A stretch of DNA of 64,000 nt from Exiguobacterium sp. s146 (lineage in GTDB: Bacteria; Bacillota; Bacilli; Exiguobacteriales; Exiguobacteriaceae), in contig NZ_JACSMA010000001.1 of assembly GCF_018618415.1 (NCBI RefSeq), forward strand, positions 868,001-932,000. The letters run 5' to 3'. Made by a program: the position numbers and the translations under genes. The notes below the pieces were generated by a model. That model was not told where the DNA came from, searched no databases, and saw nothing but the letters and a program-made list of their open reading frames with translations. The stretch's first letter is position 1. Every line of letters begins with the position of its first letter. Below, piece after piece: positions 1-8,759 of this stretch.

Positions 1-52
1 ACAGGCATTCGCGTCACTTGCTGATACAGCTAAATCAAAATTGAACGCGTAA
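1..52 (+). CDS. C-terminal end of a gene starting before the window, possibly small acid-soluble spore protein SspI
   Basis: The frame from base 2 reads QAFASLADTAKSKLNA and stops at TAA 50-52, directly before a strong terminator, so this is probably a true gene end. The composition fits the C-terminus of the SspI family, and in B. subtilis sspI lies beside ysgA and pheST, homologues of which follow here. Only 16 residues are visible, so the identity is a synteny-based guess. Confidence 0.4.
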   Translation, partial: QAFASLADTAKSKLNA

Positions 53-65
53 TCGTTCAATCGAC

Positions 66-99
66 AGCGCCGAGACCTTATCTCGGCGCTTTCTTTTTT
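66..99 (+). terminator. Rho-independent terminator after the partial gene
   Basis: AGCGCCGAGA (66-75) pairs with TCTCGGCGCT (81-90) around a 5-base loop and is followed by TTCTTTTTT. This is a perfect 10-bp stem. Confidence 0.9.
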
Positions 100-138
100 C
101 GGATAAATTCCTTAAACTTAAGATAAGGAGGACGGACT

Positions 139-393
139 ATGAATCCATCTGTCTTGGCCATCGTCGCATTGGCCCTCATCGTCTTGAACGTCTACACGTA
201 TGTGCAAGCGAAACGGTACACGCTCGGAGAAGGTGATTTCAACGTCTTATATGCTTATGCCGGCGGTGCGATCGGCGCGCTGTTCGGGCTCCATTTGACG
301 CGTAAAAAGGCGGTTCATGCCCCAAAAAGCGTTCAAATACAAGTATTGATTTTGGCAGTCGGCTGGTCTTTAATGATTTTAGTACTGCTTTGA
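139..393 (+). CDS. DUF1294 family small membrane protein (YsdA-like)
   Basis: An 84-residue hydrophobic protein of unknown function. It has an N-terminal membrane segment (about residues 5-22), a central Gly/Ala-rich hydrophobic stretch around GGAIGALFGLHLTRKK (about 42-57) and a hydrophobic C-terminus (about 68-84). The GGxxGALxGxxLxRKK signature is typical of DUF1294 proteins such as B. subtilis YsdA, which is likewise near the ysdC-type aminopeptidase. The start is supported by AAGGAGG just upstream. It precedes the dUTPase-like gene by only 23 bases, so the two are probably co-transcribed. Confidence 0.75.
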   Translation: MNPSVLAIVALALIVLNVYTYVQAKRYTLGEGDFNVLYAYAGGAIGALFGLHLTRKKAVHAPKSVQIQVLILAVGWSLMILVLL

Positions 394-416
394 ATGCAGA
401 ATAGGAGGAGCAACCG

Positions 417-899
417 GTGAAATGGACAACATTATTTGATCGGCAGCGTGAATTAGATGAGCGGATCAAAGAAGAACATCAACTATCCGGGAACCAATTT
501 GATGAGCGGCTGCTCGCTTTGCTCGTCGAACTTGGGGAACTCGCCAATGAGACCCGTAGTTTTAAATTTTGGTCAACGAAGGGCCCGTCGCCTCAAGACG
601 TGATCTTAGAAGAGTATGTCGACGGCATTCATTTCCTATTGTCGCTCGGTCTTGCCCTCGGGTATGAACGCGATTCGTTCCCGGCAGGTAGCTCGTATCT
701 TGATGCGACTGACGCTTTTTTGGACGTGTTCCGCAAAGTGACGAACTTTGGTTTGTCGAAAACGGAACCGATGTACGAGACGCTGATGGCGGCTTATCTC
801 GAACTGGGCTATACGCTCGGCATCAATGAAGAGTTGATGGTGATGGCGTATATGGCCAAAAATGAAAAGAACCATGAGCGACAAAATCAAGGTTATTAA
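417..899 (+). CDS. Dimeric dUTPase-like protein (dUTP diphosphatase family)
   Basis: A 160-residue soluble protein resembling the all-alpha dUTPase/MazG-type pyrophosphatases of Bacillota. The helix with LVELGELANETRSFKFW (about 36-52) and the later EEYVDGIHFLLSLG (about 66-79) carry the acidic ExxE and ExxD residues expected to bind Mg2+. The likely reaction is dUTP to dUMP plus pyrophosphate, limiting uracil in DNA and feeding thymidylate synthesis. The start is GTG at 417, seven bases after GGAGGAG. It sits between the DUF1294 and M42 peptidase genes in one apparent operon. Substrate choice is inferred from family only. Confidence 0.75.
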   Translation: MKWTTLFDRQRELDERIKEEHQLSGNQFDERLLALLVELGELANETRSFKFWSTKGPSPQDVILEEYVDGIHFLLSLGLALGYERDSFPAGSSYLDATDAFLDVFRKVTNFGLSKTEPMYETLMAAYLELGYTLGINEELMVMAYMAKNEKNHERQNQGY

Positions 900-922
900 T
901 CGAAACGAAGGAGCGATGTCCC

Positions 923-2002
923 ATGAACGAATCATTACATATGCTGAAACGCTTGACGGATGCCACGGGTGTCCCGGGAAATGAAGGAGAAGTCCGCTCA
1001 TTGATGCGTGAGTATTTAGAGCCTCACGTCGAATCATTCGAACAAGATGGCCTAGGCAGTCTGTTTGGACGGGTGACGGGCAAGGCGGACGGACCGCGTG
1101 TCATGATTGCCGGCCATATGGATGAAGTCGGCTTCATGGTGACTCGAATCGAAGAAGGTGGCTTCTTACGTTTCCAAGCGCTCGGTGGCTGGTGGAACCA
1201 AGTGTTGCTCGCGCAACGCATGGACGTCGTCACACGCTCAGGCGAAAAAATCCCTGGGGTCATTGGCGCGAAACCGCCGCACGTGCTTCCACTCGAGGCG
1301 CGCAAGAAACCAGTCGAGATTAAAGATATGTTCCTCGATATCGGCGCGACATCGAAAGATCAAGTCGCGGAGTGGGGCATTCGTCCGGGTGATACGGTCG
1401 TCCCGCACTGTGAGTTCACGGTTATGAAAAATGAAGACTTCTTGATGGCGAAAGCATGGGATAACCGAATCGGTTGTGCCATCGCCATCGAGGCGGCGAA
1501 ACGATTGAAAGACGACGAAGTTCCGGGTGTCGTCTTTACAGGAGCGACGGTCCAAGAAGAAGTCGGGTTGCGCGGTGCCGTCACGGCAGCCAACTTGGTC
1601 AAATCGGACGTCGCCATCGCCGTCGATACGGGGATTCCTGGAGATACACCAGGGATGACAGCGGCAGAAGGATTGTCGAAACTCGGGGAAGGCGTCCAAG
1701 TCATCTTCTTCGATGCGACGACCATCACGAACCCGCGTCTCATCGATTTAATCGTCGAAGTGGCGAAAGAGAACGACATCAAATACCAATTGGATTTGAC
1801 ACCGGGCGGTGGAACAGACGCAGGTCGCTTCCATTTGGCAGGAGTCGGGATGCCGGCCGTCGCGCTCACGGTACCGGTCCGTTATTTGCATACGAATGTC
1901 TCCATCATTCACAAAGCAGATTATGAAGCAGCCGTCGATTTGGTCGTAGCGCTCACGAAACGACTCGACCACGAAACGGTTCAATGGTTGAAAGAGGGAT
2001 AA
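923..2002 (+). CDS. M42 family metallopeptidase (glutamyl aminopeptidase, YsdC-like)
   Basis: A 359-residue cytosolic aminopeptidase of the M42 (TET/PepA-like) family, normally a large homo-oligomer with two metal ions. Visible motifs are AGHMDEVGFMV (about 54-64, metal His/Asp), WDNRIGC (about 179-185, bridging Asp), QEEVGLRGA (about 211-219, catalytic Glu pair), VDTGIP and GGGTDAG, then HTNVSIIH (C-terminal metal His). The length is normal. AAGGAG lies 8-9 bases before the ATG. The stop is two bases from the next ATG, so it is tightly linked to the methyltransferase gene. Peptide specificity cannot be read from sequence. Confidence 0.88.
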   Translation: MNESLHMLKRLTDATGVPGNEGEVRSLMREYLEPHVESFEQDGLGSLFGRVTGKADGPRVMIAGHMDEVGFMVTRIEEGGFLRFQALGGWWNQVLLAQRMDVVTRSGEKIPGVIGAKPPHVLPLEARKKPVEIKDMFLDIGATSKDQVAEWGIRPGDTVVPHCEFTVMKNEDFLMAKAWDNRIGCAIAIEAAKRLKDDEVPGVVFTGATVQEEVGLRGAVTAANLVKSDVAIAVDTGIPGDTPGMTAAEGLSKLGEGVQVIFFDATTITNPRLIDLIVEVAKENDIKYQLDLTPGGGTDAGRFHLAGVGMPAVALTVPVRYLHTNVSIIHKADYEAAVDLVVALTKRLDHETVQWLKEG

Positions 2003-2003
2003 T

Positions 2004-2750
2004 ATGACGAAAATCACGTCTACGAAAAGTGAGACGATTAAGCGCTTAAAGCGGTTAATGACGAAAAAAGGCAGACAAGAGTCCGGACAATTTTTGGTCG
2101 AAGGCGAGCATTTGGTCGACGAAGCCATCCGTGCCGGACGTCTCGTCCAGCTGATTATGGGGGAGTCGTATACCCCGAAAGGATCATGGCGCCTCGATGA
2201 GATGCCGGTCCTCGAGCTATCCGACCATGTGGCCGATTTGTTATCAGAGACGGAGAAAACGCAAGGTGTTTTCGCTGTCGTCAAGATGGCCCCGGTCGAA
2301 CGGAAAATGAAGCATGTGCTCGTCCTCGATCGCATCCAAGACCCGGGTAACCTCGGGACGATGATTCGGACGGCCGACGCGGCCGGCTTTGATACGGTCC
2401 TGCTCGGAAAAGGGACGGTCGACCCGTTCAATGCCAAAGTCGTACGAGCGACACAAGGCTCCTTGTTCCACGTCAACGTGAGCTCGGTCGATTTGCTTGA
2501 GACGTTGCCTGAGTTGAAGAGCGAAGGCTTCCAGATTTATGGTACGGCGCTCGCTAAAGCGACGTCGTACGAACAAGTCGATTTCAGTGACAAGGTCGCG
2601 CTCGTCATCGGCAACGAGGCACAAGGCGTGCATCACGACGTGCTCGATCTATGTGACACACGCGTTCATATCCCGGTACTCGGCGATGCTGAATCGTTGA
2701 ATGCAGCTGTCGCGGCCGGTATTCTCATGTATCGCATCGCATTACAATAA
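2004..2750 (+). CDS. TrmH/SpoU family RNA 2'-O-methyltransferase (YsgA-like)
   Basis: A 248-residue SPOUT methyltransferase. It has an N-terminal substrate-binding part (about 1-95) and the knotted SpoU domain: LDRIQDPGNLGTMIRTADAAGF (motif 1, about 108-129), VALVIGNEAQGV (motif 2, about 197-208) and IPVLGDAESLNAAVAAGILMYR (motif 3, about 224-245). It should transfer methyl from SAM to a ribose in rRNA or tRNA. The target nucleotide is not evident. The positional equivalent in B. subtilis is ysgA next to pheS. No terminator is seen before the pheST T-box leader. Confidence 0.85.
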   Translation: MTKITSTKSETIKRLKRLMTKKGRQESGQFLVEGEHLVDEAIRAGRLVQLIMGESYTPKGSWRLDEMPVLELSDHVADLLSETEKTQGVFAVVKMAPVERKMKHVLVLDRIQDPGNLGTMIRTADAAGFDTVLLGKGTVDPFNAKVVRATQGSLFHVNVSSVDLLETLPELKSEGFQIYGTALAKATSYEQVDFSDKVALVIGNEAQGVHHDVLDLCDTRVHIPVLGDAESLNAAVAAGILMYRIALQ

Positions 2751-2787
2751 CCTTGTCAGCACTGACGAATCGTGATAGGTTAATTAC

Positions 2788-3034
2788 ATCGAACAAAATA
2801 ACGAATAGACGTTGAAAGAGCATAGTACGCGAACTACCGAACGAGTACAGGGAGCATGGGCCGAGACTGCGAGCCGATGCCTTGGTCGGCGCTGAATTCA
2901 CTCTCGAGTCGTGTTGGAGACAACACCGGGGTAGCATCCCGATACCGATGCTCTCAAGTGGGCCGATTTCGGCCAAGTAGGGTGGTACCGCGATTATTCG
3001 TCCCTTCAGTCATCGACTGAAGGGACTTTTTTTT
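2788..3034 (+). promoter_or_regulatory. T-box riboswitch, phenylalanine-type, controlling pheST
   Basis: The leader contains the T-box consensus AGGGTGGTACCGCG (2979-2992) that pairs with the tRNA acceptor end. It ends in a terminator made of a 12-bp stem (3000-3011 with 3015-3026) and eight Ts. The stem I region carries GAA-TTC-A, so the specifier codon is TTC (2897-2899), matching phenylalanyl-tRNA synthetase downstream. Uncharged tRNA-Phe should favour the antiterminator and turn pheST on. Confidence 0.92.
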
Positions 3035-3052
3035 GTAGAGGAGGAAATAAGA

Positions 3053-4075
3053 ATGAAAGAACAGTTGGAACAATTACAACAAGAGGCGCTGCACGAGATT
3101 CAAGCGGCCGCATCGCAAAAAGAATTGAACGATGTCCGCATCAAATATTTAGGGAAAAAGGGACCGATGACCGAGGTGCTCCGCGGGATGGGGAAACTCA
3201 CTCCTGAAGAACGTCCTGCCGTCGGCGAACTCGTCAACACGGTCCGGACAACGATCCAGGACACGTTAGAGGCACGGATCGAGGAAGTGAAGGCGGTCGA
3301 ACTCGAAGCGAAACTTGCGGCGGAAACGATCGATGTCACGCTCCCGGGTCGGACGTCACTGCCAGGACATACGCATTTGCTCCAACAAATCGTCGACGAG
3401 ATGGAAGATCTGTTCGTCGGTCTCGGGTACACAATCGCCGAAGGTCCAGAAGTCGAGACGGATTTGTATAATTTCGAGATGCTCAACCTTCCGAAAGACC
3501 ATCCGGCCCGCGATATGCAGGATTCGTTCTATGTCACAGACGAAACGCTCCTCCGGACGCATACGTCGCCTGTTCAGGCGCGGACGATGCTCCAAGCAGA
3601 AGGGAAGCCGATTCGTATCATCTGCCCGGGCAAAGTGTACCGTCGCGACGAGGATGATGCGACACACTCGCATCAGTTCATGCAAATCGAAGGGCTCGTC
3701 ATCGATGAGCATATCTCGATGGCTGATTTGAAAGGGACGCTCGAGTCGTTCGTCAAGCAGCTGTTCGGTGAGACGCGTGAGATTCGTCTCCGTCCGAGCT
3801 TCTTCCCGTTCACCGAGCCGTCGGTCGAAGTCGATATCTCTTGTTTCAAGTGCGGCGGCAAAGGCTGCAACGTCTGTAAGAAGACCGGCTGGATTGAGAT
3901 TCTTGGTAGCGGGATGGTGCATCCACGTGTACTCGAGATGGCAGGCTATGATTCGACGAAGATGTCTGGTTTCGCATTCGGAATCGGTGTCGAACGGATG
4001 GCGATGTTAAAACATGGGGTGGACGATATCCGCCACTTCTATACAAACGACTTACGCTTCATCGAGCAATTCTAA
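3053..4075 (+). CDS. pheS: Phenylalanine--tRNA ligase alpha subunit
   Basis: A 340-residue catalytic subunit of the alpha2-beta2 synthetase that charges tRNA-Phe. The N-terminal coiled coil (about 1-85, with [18 protein letters not shown]) is followed by the class II aminoacyl-tRNA synthetase core. The core has motif 2 around [14 protein letters not shown] and motif 3 near the end, [17 protein letters not shown] (about 310-326). A small cysteine cluster, [16 protein letters not shown], is seen at about 265-280. The start follows GAGGAGG closely. It lies directly downstream of a Phe T-box and 12 bases before pheT. Confidence 0.97.
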   Translation: MKEQLEQLQQEALHEIQAAASQKELNDVRIKYLGKKGPMTEVLRGMGKLTPEERPAVGELVNTVRTTIQDTLEARIEEVKAVELEAKLAAETIDVTLPGRTSLPGHTHLLQQIVDEMEDLFVGLGYTIAEGPEVETDLYNFEMLNLPKDHPARDMQDSFYVTDETLLRTHTSPVQARTMLQAEGKPIRIICPGKVYRRDEDDATHSHQFMQIEGLVIDEHISMADLKGTLESFVKQLFGETREIRLRPSFFPFTEPSVEVDISCFKCGGKGCNVCKKTGWIEILGSGMVHPRVLEMAGYDSTKMSGFAFGIGVERMAMLKHGVDDIRHFYTNDLRFIEQF

Positions 4076-4087
4076 GGGGGATCACAC

Positions 4088-6463
4088 ATGTTATTATCAA
4101 AAAAATGGTTGAATCAATATATTGATGTATCCGATTTGAGCGGAGAAACGCTCGGCGACTTAATCACGAAAAACGGGATTGAAGTCGAGAGCGTCGTCAG
4201 CCGGTCTGAAGGCTTGTCGGGACTCGTCGTCGGACACGTCCTCACGTGCGAGAAGCATCCGGAGGCCGACAAATTGAACGTGACGACGGTCGATATCGGT
4301 GCGGACAGCCCGGTCCAAATCGTCTGTGGCGCGCCGAACGTGGCCGCCGGTCAGCACGTCATCGTGGCGACCGTCGGCGCGCGTCTCCCGGGACTGAAGA
4401 TCAAGAAAGCGAAGCTGCGCGGCGTCGAGTCGCAAGGGATGATTTGCTCGCTCGAGGAACTCGGGTTCGAGAAGAAGCAGATTCGTGAAGATGAGCAGGA
4501 CGGCATTCACACGTTCCGCGAACCGGTCGAAGTCGGGGCTGACGTCATCCGCCTGTTAGACCTCGACGATGAAGTGATCGAGCTCGGTTTAACACCGAAC
4601 CGCTCGGACTGCTTGAGCCTTTACGGAATCATTCATGAAGTCGCGGCCATCCTCGAACGTCCATACACATTACCGGCTGCCGACGTGACGACAGATGTCG
4701 CGAACACGGTCAGCGTTCGTCTCGAGACGGACAACTGTCCGTATTACGCGACTCGCCGTGTCGACGGCGTCGTCATCGGTGACTCGCCGCAATGGTTGAA
4801 AAACATCTTGATTGCTGAAGGCGTCCGTCCGATCAACAACGTCGTCGACGTGACGAACTACGTCATGCTCGAGCTCGGTCAACCGCTTCATGCGTTCGAT
4901 ACGGCGAAACTCGGAACGACGATTGCTGTTCGTCAAGCACATGACGGGGAAGAAATCGTCACGCTTGATGACGTCACGCGCACGCTCGATGCCTCGATGA
5001 TGGTTATCACCGACGGCGAGAAGCCTGTCGCCATCGCCGGCGTCATGGGTGGAGCGAACACTGAAGTCGATGCGACGACGTCGAGCATCATCCTCGAGTC
5101 GGCCTACTTCGTACCGGCATCGGTCCGTAAGACGAGCCGTGTACTCGGCTTACGTTCAGATTCGAGTGCCCGCTTCGAAAAAGGGGTCGATCCGGAACGC
5201 CTGCAACTGGCGCTTGACCGTGCGGCTGAACTCATCGTCGAAGTGAGCGGTGGCACAATCAGTGACATCGTCGTGGCTGGGGACAAAGCCTCGGCGGCAC
5301 GGACGATTGACGTCTCGGTCGCTTATATCAACCATCGACTCGGAATGGAGCTCGAGCAAGCGACGATCGTCCGCATCTTGGAACGACTCGGTCTCGATGT
5401 GACCGGGGACGAGACGTTGACGGTCCATGTACCATCGCGTCGTCCTGACTTAGAGTTGCCGGCTGATATCACGGAAGAAGTGGCACGCCTCTACGGCTAT
5501 GACAGCCTTCCGTCGAGCCTTCCGGCGTCACACTCGAAAGGGTACCTCCCGAAAGAGAACGTGTTGCGTCGTCGCGTCCGTCGTATCCTACAAGGCGCAG
5601 GATTGTCGCAAGCCATCACGTACTCGCTCACGAGCGTCGAGAACGCCTCGCGCTTCAGTGGGGCCGACTTGGCACAAGTGAACTTGGCGATGCCGATGAG
5701 CGAAGAGCGTTCGGTGCTCCGGACATCGCTCATCCCAGGTCTGCTCGAGGCGGCACGTTATAATACGTCGCGTCAACAAGCGAACGTACGGTTGTATGAG
5801 ACAGGGCGTGTCTATGTCGAACAAGGCGAGACGTTGCCACGTGAAACGGAGCGGGTCGCCGGCGTATTGACGGGACTCTGGTACGATCATCGTTCACAAG
5901 GCACACGTGTCCCGGTCGACTATTTCGTCGCCAAAGGTGCCGTCGAGACGCTCTTGTCTGCGCTACGCATCGAAGCGACGTATGAGGCGGCCGTCATTGC
6001 GGATATGCACCCAGGTCGTACCGCAAACGTGCTCATCGATGGACGTGTCATCGGTTACGTCGGACAAGTCCACCCGGGCGTGTCCAAAGACGTGTACGGG
6101 TTGAAAGAAGTATACGTCTTCGAACTTGACTTGGACGTGTTGCAACAGACTGCCGAGCTCATCTATGAAGATGTGCCACGTTTCCCATCGATCACACGCG
6201 ACTTGGCGCTCGTGTTGAAACGGGATATCCCGGCCGGTCAAGTCGAAGCGACGATCAAACAGGCGGCTGGACCGCTCCTGATTGACCTCGCCTTGTTCGA
6301 TGTCTATATCGGGGAGAACGTAGGGGACGACGAGAAATCAATCGCCTTCTCGCTCAAATATCAAGATCCGACCCGCACGCTTCAAGATGAAGAAGTGACG
6401 GCGTCTTATGAAGCGATTCTCACTGCCGTGCAAACGGCGCACGGTGCGGAAGTTCGCGCATAA
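4088..6463 (+). CDS. pheT: Phenylalanine--tRNA ligase beta subunit
   Basis: A 791-residue beta subunit. It has an N-terminal EMAP/tRNA-binding OB fold (about 40-150), a B3/B4 editing domain (about 210-385, with LGQPLHAFDTAKLG and SDSSARFEKGVDPE), a B5 domain, a catalytic-like core, and a C-terminal ferredoxin-like anticodon-binding domain (about 700-791, with PSITRDLALVL). The length is close to that of Bacillus homologues. It is co-transcribed with pheS under the T-box and is followed by a strong bidirectional terminator. Confidence 0.97.
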   Translation: MLLSKKWLNQYIDVSDLSGETLGDLITKNGIEVESVVSRSEGLSGLVVGHVLTCEKHPEADKLNVTTVDIGADSPVQIVCGAPNVAAGQHVIVATVGARLPGLKIKKAKLRGVESQGMICSLEELGFEKKQIREDEQDGIHTFREPVEVGADVIRLLDLDDEVIELGLTPNRSDCLSLYGIIHEVAAILERPYTLPAADVTTDVANTVSVRLETDNCPYYATRRVDGVVIGDSPQWLKNILIAEGVRPINNVVDVTNYVMLELGQPLHAFDTAKLGTTIAVRQAHDGEEIVTLDDVTRTLDASMMVITDGEKPVAIAGVMGGANTEVDATTSSIILESAYFVPASVRKTSRVLGLRSDSSARFEKGVDPERLQLALDRAAELIVEVSGGTISDIVVAGDKASAARTIDVSVAYINHRLGMELEQATIVRILERLGLDVTGDETLTVHVPSRRPDLELPADITEEVARLYGYDSLPSSLPASHSKGYLPKENVLRRRVRRILQGAGLSQAITYSLTSVENASRFSGADLAQVNLAMPMSEERSVLRTSLIPGLLEAARYNTSRQQANVRLYETGRVYVEQGETLPRETERVAGVLTGLWYDHRSQGTRVPVDYFVAKGAVETLLSALRIEATYEAAVIADMHPGRTANVLIDGRVIGYVGQVHPGVSKDVYGLKEVYVFELDLDVLQQTAELIYEDVPRFPSITRDLALVLKRDIPAGQVEATIKQAAGPLLIDLALFDVYIGENVGDDEKSIAFSLKYQDPTRTLQDEEVTASYEAILTAVQTAHGAEVRA

Positions 6464-6466
6464 CTT

Positions 6467-6505
6467 AAAAAATGGTGTCCACACGAGGTGGGCACCATTT
6501 TTTAT
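6467..6505. terminator. Bidirectional terminator between pheT and the convergent transporter gene
   Basis: AAAAAATGGTG..CCAC (6467-6482) pairs with GTGG.CACCATTTTTT (6488-6503). An A run on one side and a T run on the other let it serve both converging genes. Confidence 0.88.
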
Positions 6506-7518
6506 TATTGAACTTCGAGTGCCAAGTCGCCGAACTTTGTCCAACCGACGAGGCATGTCACTTTATACAAGACGAGCGTGACGACGGCCGGAAGGACGAC
6601 TCCGGTCCCGACGAAGATGAGAAACGCGTCCATGCCTTGCGCGGCAAGGATGTTGAGCGGCGCAATCAATGAGTTGAGCCCGAGTCCCGCAATCTCATAA
6701 GGCACTTCGAGTGAGAAGACGAGTGTCGCGATCGGTGCGCTGATCATCGCTGCGATGAACGGCGGCATGAGAACACGAGGGTTTTTGACGACGTTCGGGA
6801 ACTGAACTTTCGGTGTGACGAAGAACGAGGCGACCAAACCGCCCGGATCTGTTTGACGATATGCCATGAGTGTGAAGCCGACGAACTGGGCCGTACATCC
6901 GATCAACGCGGCGGCACTGGCGACCGGGTCGAGTTGAAGTGCGATGGCGAGGGCAGCCGATGAAGCCGGCGACATGAGCATGACACTGAATACGAGCGCG
7001 ATGACGAGCGATGTCGCGATTGGCGACGTATTGACCGACGCGGTGATGCTAGCGCTAATCGAGTTGATAAGCGGTGTCGTGACGGCGGCTGCGCCGACGC
7101 CGACGATGCCGCCTCCGAGGACGGCTGTGACCGGGACGACCATCATATCGAATTTCGTCTTGCCGAGGACACGTTTACCTAACCATACCGCAGCCGCTGC
7201 TGCGATCAAGGCGCTGATTGGTTGACCCGGAACGAGGACGAGCCCGCTCTCGGTCGCTTGGAGCGCCGCACCACCGACGGTTGCCGCAATCATCGAGCTG
7301 AACAAAATGAGCGTGTTGCCGCCGAGCTGATAAGCGACACCGGCACCGAGAGCCGGGGCGAGCAATGATTTCGCGACTTGCCCGATCAAGACGAGTGTCT
7401 CGATGCCGGCCATCTTCCCAATCGTTTCAATCAAGAGTCCGACCCCGAGCGTGACGAGGACGGCGCTTGCCATTCCTGCTGATATTTTGATCATTCGATC
7501 CATTGCGTACTGTTTCAC
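6505..7518 (-). CDS. PTS EIIC-type (EIIC_2 family) membrane transporter
   Basis: A membrane protein of about 338 residues with eight or more hydrophobic segments and many small residues (for example GVAYQLGGNTLILFSSMIAA and PVTAVLGGGIVGVGAAAVTT). It resembles the stand-alone EIIC_2 family. No EIIA, EIIB or other PTS partner is nearby, so sugar phosphorylation is unproven and the substrate is unknown. Upstream on this strand are a short leader peptide and a terminator, so expression is probably attenuated. The start is ambiguous. AGAGGAG (7529-7535) lies 9-10 bases before GTG 7518, which I prefer. ATG codons at 7524 and 7527 are very close to the ribosome site, and an extension to 7623 would cross the terminator. 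Confidence 0.7.
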   Translation of the reverse strand: MKQYAMDRMIKISAGMASAVLVTLGVGLLIETIGKMAGIETLVLIGQVAKSLLAPALGAGVAYQLGGNTLILFSSMIAATVGGAALQATESGLVLVPGQPISALIAAAAAVWLGKRVLGKTKFDMMVVPVTAVLGGGIVGVGAAAVTTPLINSISASITASVNTSPIATSLVIALVFSVMLMSPASSAALAIALQLDPVASAAALIGCTAQFVGFTLMAYRQTDPGGLVASFFVTPKVQFPNVVKNPRVLMPPFIAAMISAPIATLVFSLEVPYEIAGLGLNSLIAPLNILAAQGMDAFLIFVGTGVVLPAVVTLVLYKVTCLVGWTKFGDLALEVQ

Positions 7519-7551
7519 TTCCATCATCTCCTCTATGTGTGTCAATCCAAT

Positions 7552-7577
7552 AAAAAAACCTATCCGGATGGGATAGG
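7552..7577 (-). terminator. Terminator (attenuator) between leader peptide and transporter gene
   Basis: On the minus strand CCTATCC (7577-7571) pairs with GGATAGG (7565-7559) and runs into seven Ts (7558-7552). It lies downstream of the leader peptide and upstream of the transporter ribosome site, the usual place of an attenuator. A second hairpin, GGCGC (7601-7597) with GCGCC (7580-7576), overlaps the left arm of the terminator by two bases and could compete with it. Confidence 0.7.
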
Positions 7578-7659
7578 CGCGTCGGTCATTCCATGAGCGC
7601 CTCGTCCGAAACCATCGAAACAAGGGCCCAAAAATTCGTCTCGGTCATCGAGTCGATTT

Positions 7660-7716
7660 TTAGTCCCTCAGTCGAATAATAATCAGTAGGCCGTGTTGCG
7701 CATGGGTTTTCATCAT
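7660..7716 (-). CDS. Candidate leader peptide of 18 residues, rich in Leu/Ile
   Basis: Reads MMKTHAQHGLLIIIRLRD then TAA. GGAGGAG (7729-7723) lies 6 bases before the first ATG. A run CTA-CTG-ATT-ATT-ATT gives two Leu and three Ile in a row, as in amino-acid attenuator peptides. A terminator follows about 80 bases later, just before the transporter gene. A weak promoter (AATCAA 7772-7777 and AGAGTA 7749-7754 as read on plus, 17-base gap) lies upstream. Translation and regulatory role are inference. Confidence 0.55.
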   Translation of the reverse strand: MMKTHAQHGLLIIIRLRD

Positions 7717-7815
7717 TGCCAGCTCCTCCGTTTGTTAAGATTTGTCTAAGAGTAACACGATGATTTTCAATAATCAATATTTTCTGAAAATTTATTTGAA
7801 AATATTTGGGAAGCG

Positions 7816-7862
7816 AACAAAAACAGAGGTGGCCACTTTTCAAATGAAAGCGTCACCTCTGT
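7816..7862 (-). terminator. Terminator of the alpha/beta hydrolase gene
   Basis: On the minus strand ACAGAGGTG (7862-7854) pairs with CACCTCTGT (7831-7823), with an inner CTTTCATTTGAAAAG stem, and is followed by TTTTGTT. Confidence 0.8.
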
Positions 7863-7874
7863 TGAATTGATGCG

Positions 7875-8687
7875 TTATGACGTGCTGGCTGCGAATGAGC
7901 CGACTTGTTGATCGATGAAGGCCATCGAGATCGAATTGAAGTGATCGGGCTGGTCGACATTGACGACGTGGCCCGAGTCCGAGACGACTTGGACGTGTGC
8001 CGTCGGTTGATGTTTGGCGGTCCGTTCGACGGCTTCAAGGAACATGTAGTCCTCGTCACCCATAATATAGAGAATCGGTACGTTCGTCTCGATTGACGAG
8101 AAATGACGAAGCAATGGATTCATATTCTCGGTCATCTTGAACCAACGAATGAACTCACGCTGACACAGGTTGGCCGCGTCGCGGACGAACATCATGCGTG
8201 ATTTCTTATGCCGTTTTTTCGGTAACAAAATCCACGCGAACAATTGATATAGCCACATGTATGGCACGAAGCTCTGCACGAGACTGCCGAGGCGAATCAA
8301 CAACGTCGAGCGGACGTTGAACTTGACGATGGCCCCGCCGAGTACGACCGAAGCGATTCGCTCCGGATGGTGCTCGAACATCGCTTGAATGACAATCGTC
8401 CCGAGTGATAAGCCGACCATGTGACCTTTTTCAATCTGTAAGTGGTCCATGACTTCGACGACATCTTCGACAACGACGTCGAGCGTATACGCGTTCAGCG
8501 GTTGATTCAACGACTGTTCTGCGTTGTAAGAGCCGCCGTGTCCACGTAAATCGAGCAGGAGCACGTTATATTTCTTTTTGAACGGCCGAATTTGACGATA
8601 CCAATGCGACAGACTTCCACCCGCGCCATGGATAAAGATGACCCAAGGGTGGTCGTCGCTTAATGTGTACGTTTTATAATGCAACAT
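7875..8687 (-). CDS. Alpha/beta fold hydrolase
   Basis: A 270-residue protein with the alpha/beta hydrolase layout. The oxyanion-hole motif is VIFIHGAGGSLSHW (about 16-29). The nucleophile elbow is GLSLG near residue 95 (serine in VGLSLGTIVIQAM). The catalytic Asp is probably in ILYIMGDEDYMF, and the His in SDSGHVVNVDQPDHF near the C-terminus. Substrate is unknown. An esterase or C-C hydrolase is possible. ATG 8687 is chosen because GGAGG sits 9 bases upstream. A longer form from 8735 lacks such a site. It is monocistronic, with its own terminator and an extended -10 promoter. Confidence 0.82.
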   Translation of the reverse strand: MLHYKTYTLSDDHPWVIFIHGAGGSLSHWYRQIRPFKKKYNVLLLDLRGHGGSYNAEQSLNQPLNAYTLDVVVEDVVEVMDHLQIEKGHMVGLSLGTIVIQAMFEHHPERIASVVLGGAIVKFNVRSTLLIRLGSLVQSFVPYMWLYQLFAWILLPKKRHKKSRMMFVRDAANLCQREFIRWFKMTENMNPLLRHFSSIETNVPILYIMGDEDYMFLEAVERTAKHQPTAHVQVVSDSGHVVNVDQPDHFNSISMAFIDQQVGSFAASTS

Positions 8688-8733
8688 GAACGCTATCCTC
8701 CAAAAATTTTTAAGTTCATTAAACCCTAAAAAC

Positions 8734-8742
8734 AATATACCA
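8734..8742 (-). promoter_or_regulatory. Candidate extended -10 promoter of the hydrolase gene
   Basis: On the minus strand the sequence is TGG-TATATT, a TGn extended -10 element about 50 bases before the hydrolase start. No good -35 is visible. Confidence 0.35.
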
Positions 8743-8759
8743 TATCTACAAATGTAGGA

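Noticed and set aside
7518-7623. N-terminal extension of the EIIC transporter to 7623
   Set aside because: It would start upstream of the attenuator and translate through the terminator stem. The good ribosome site is at 7529-7535.
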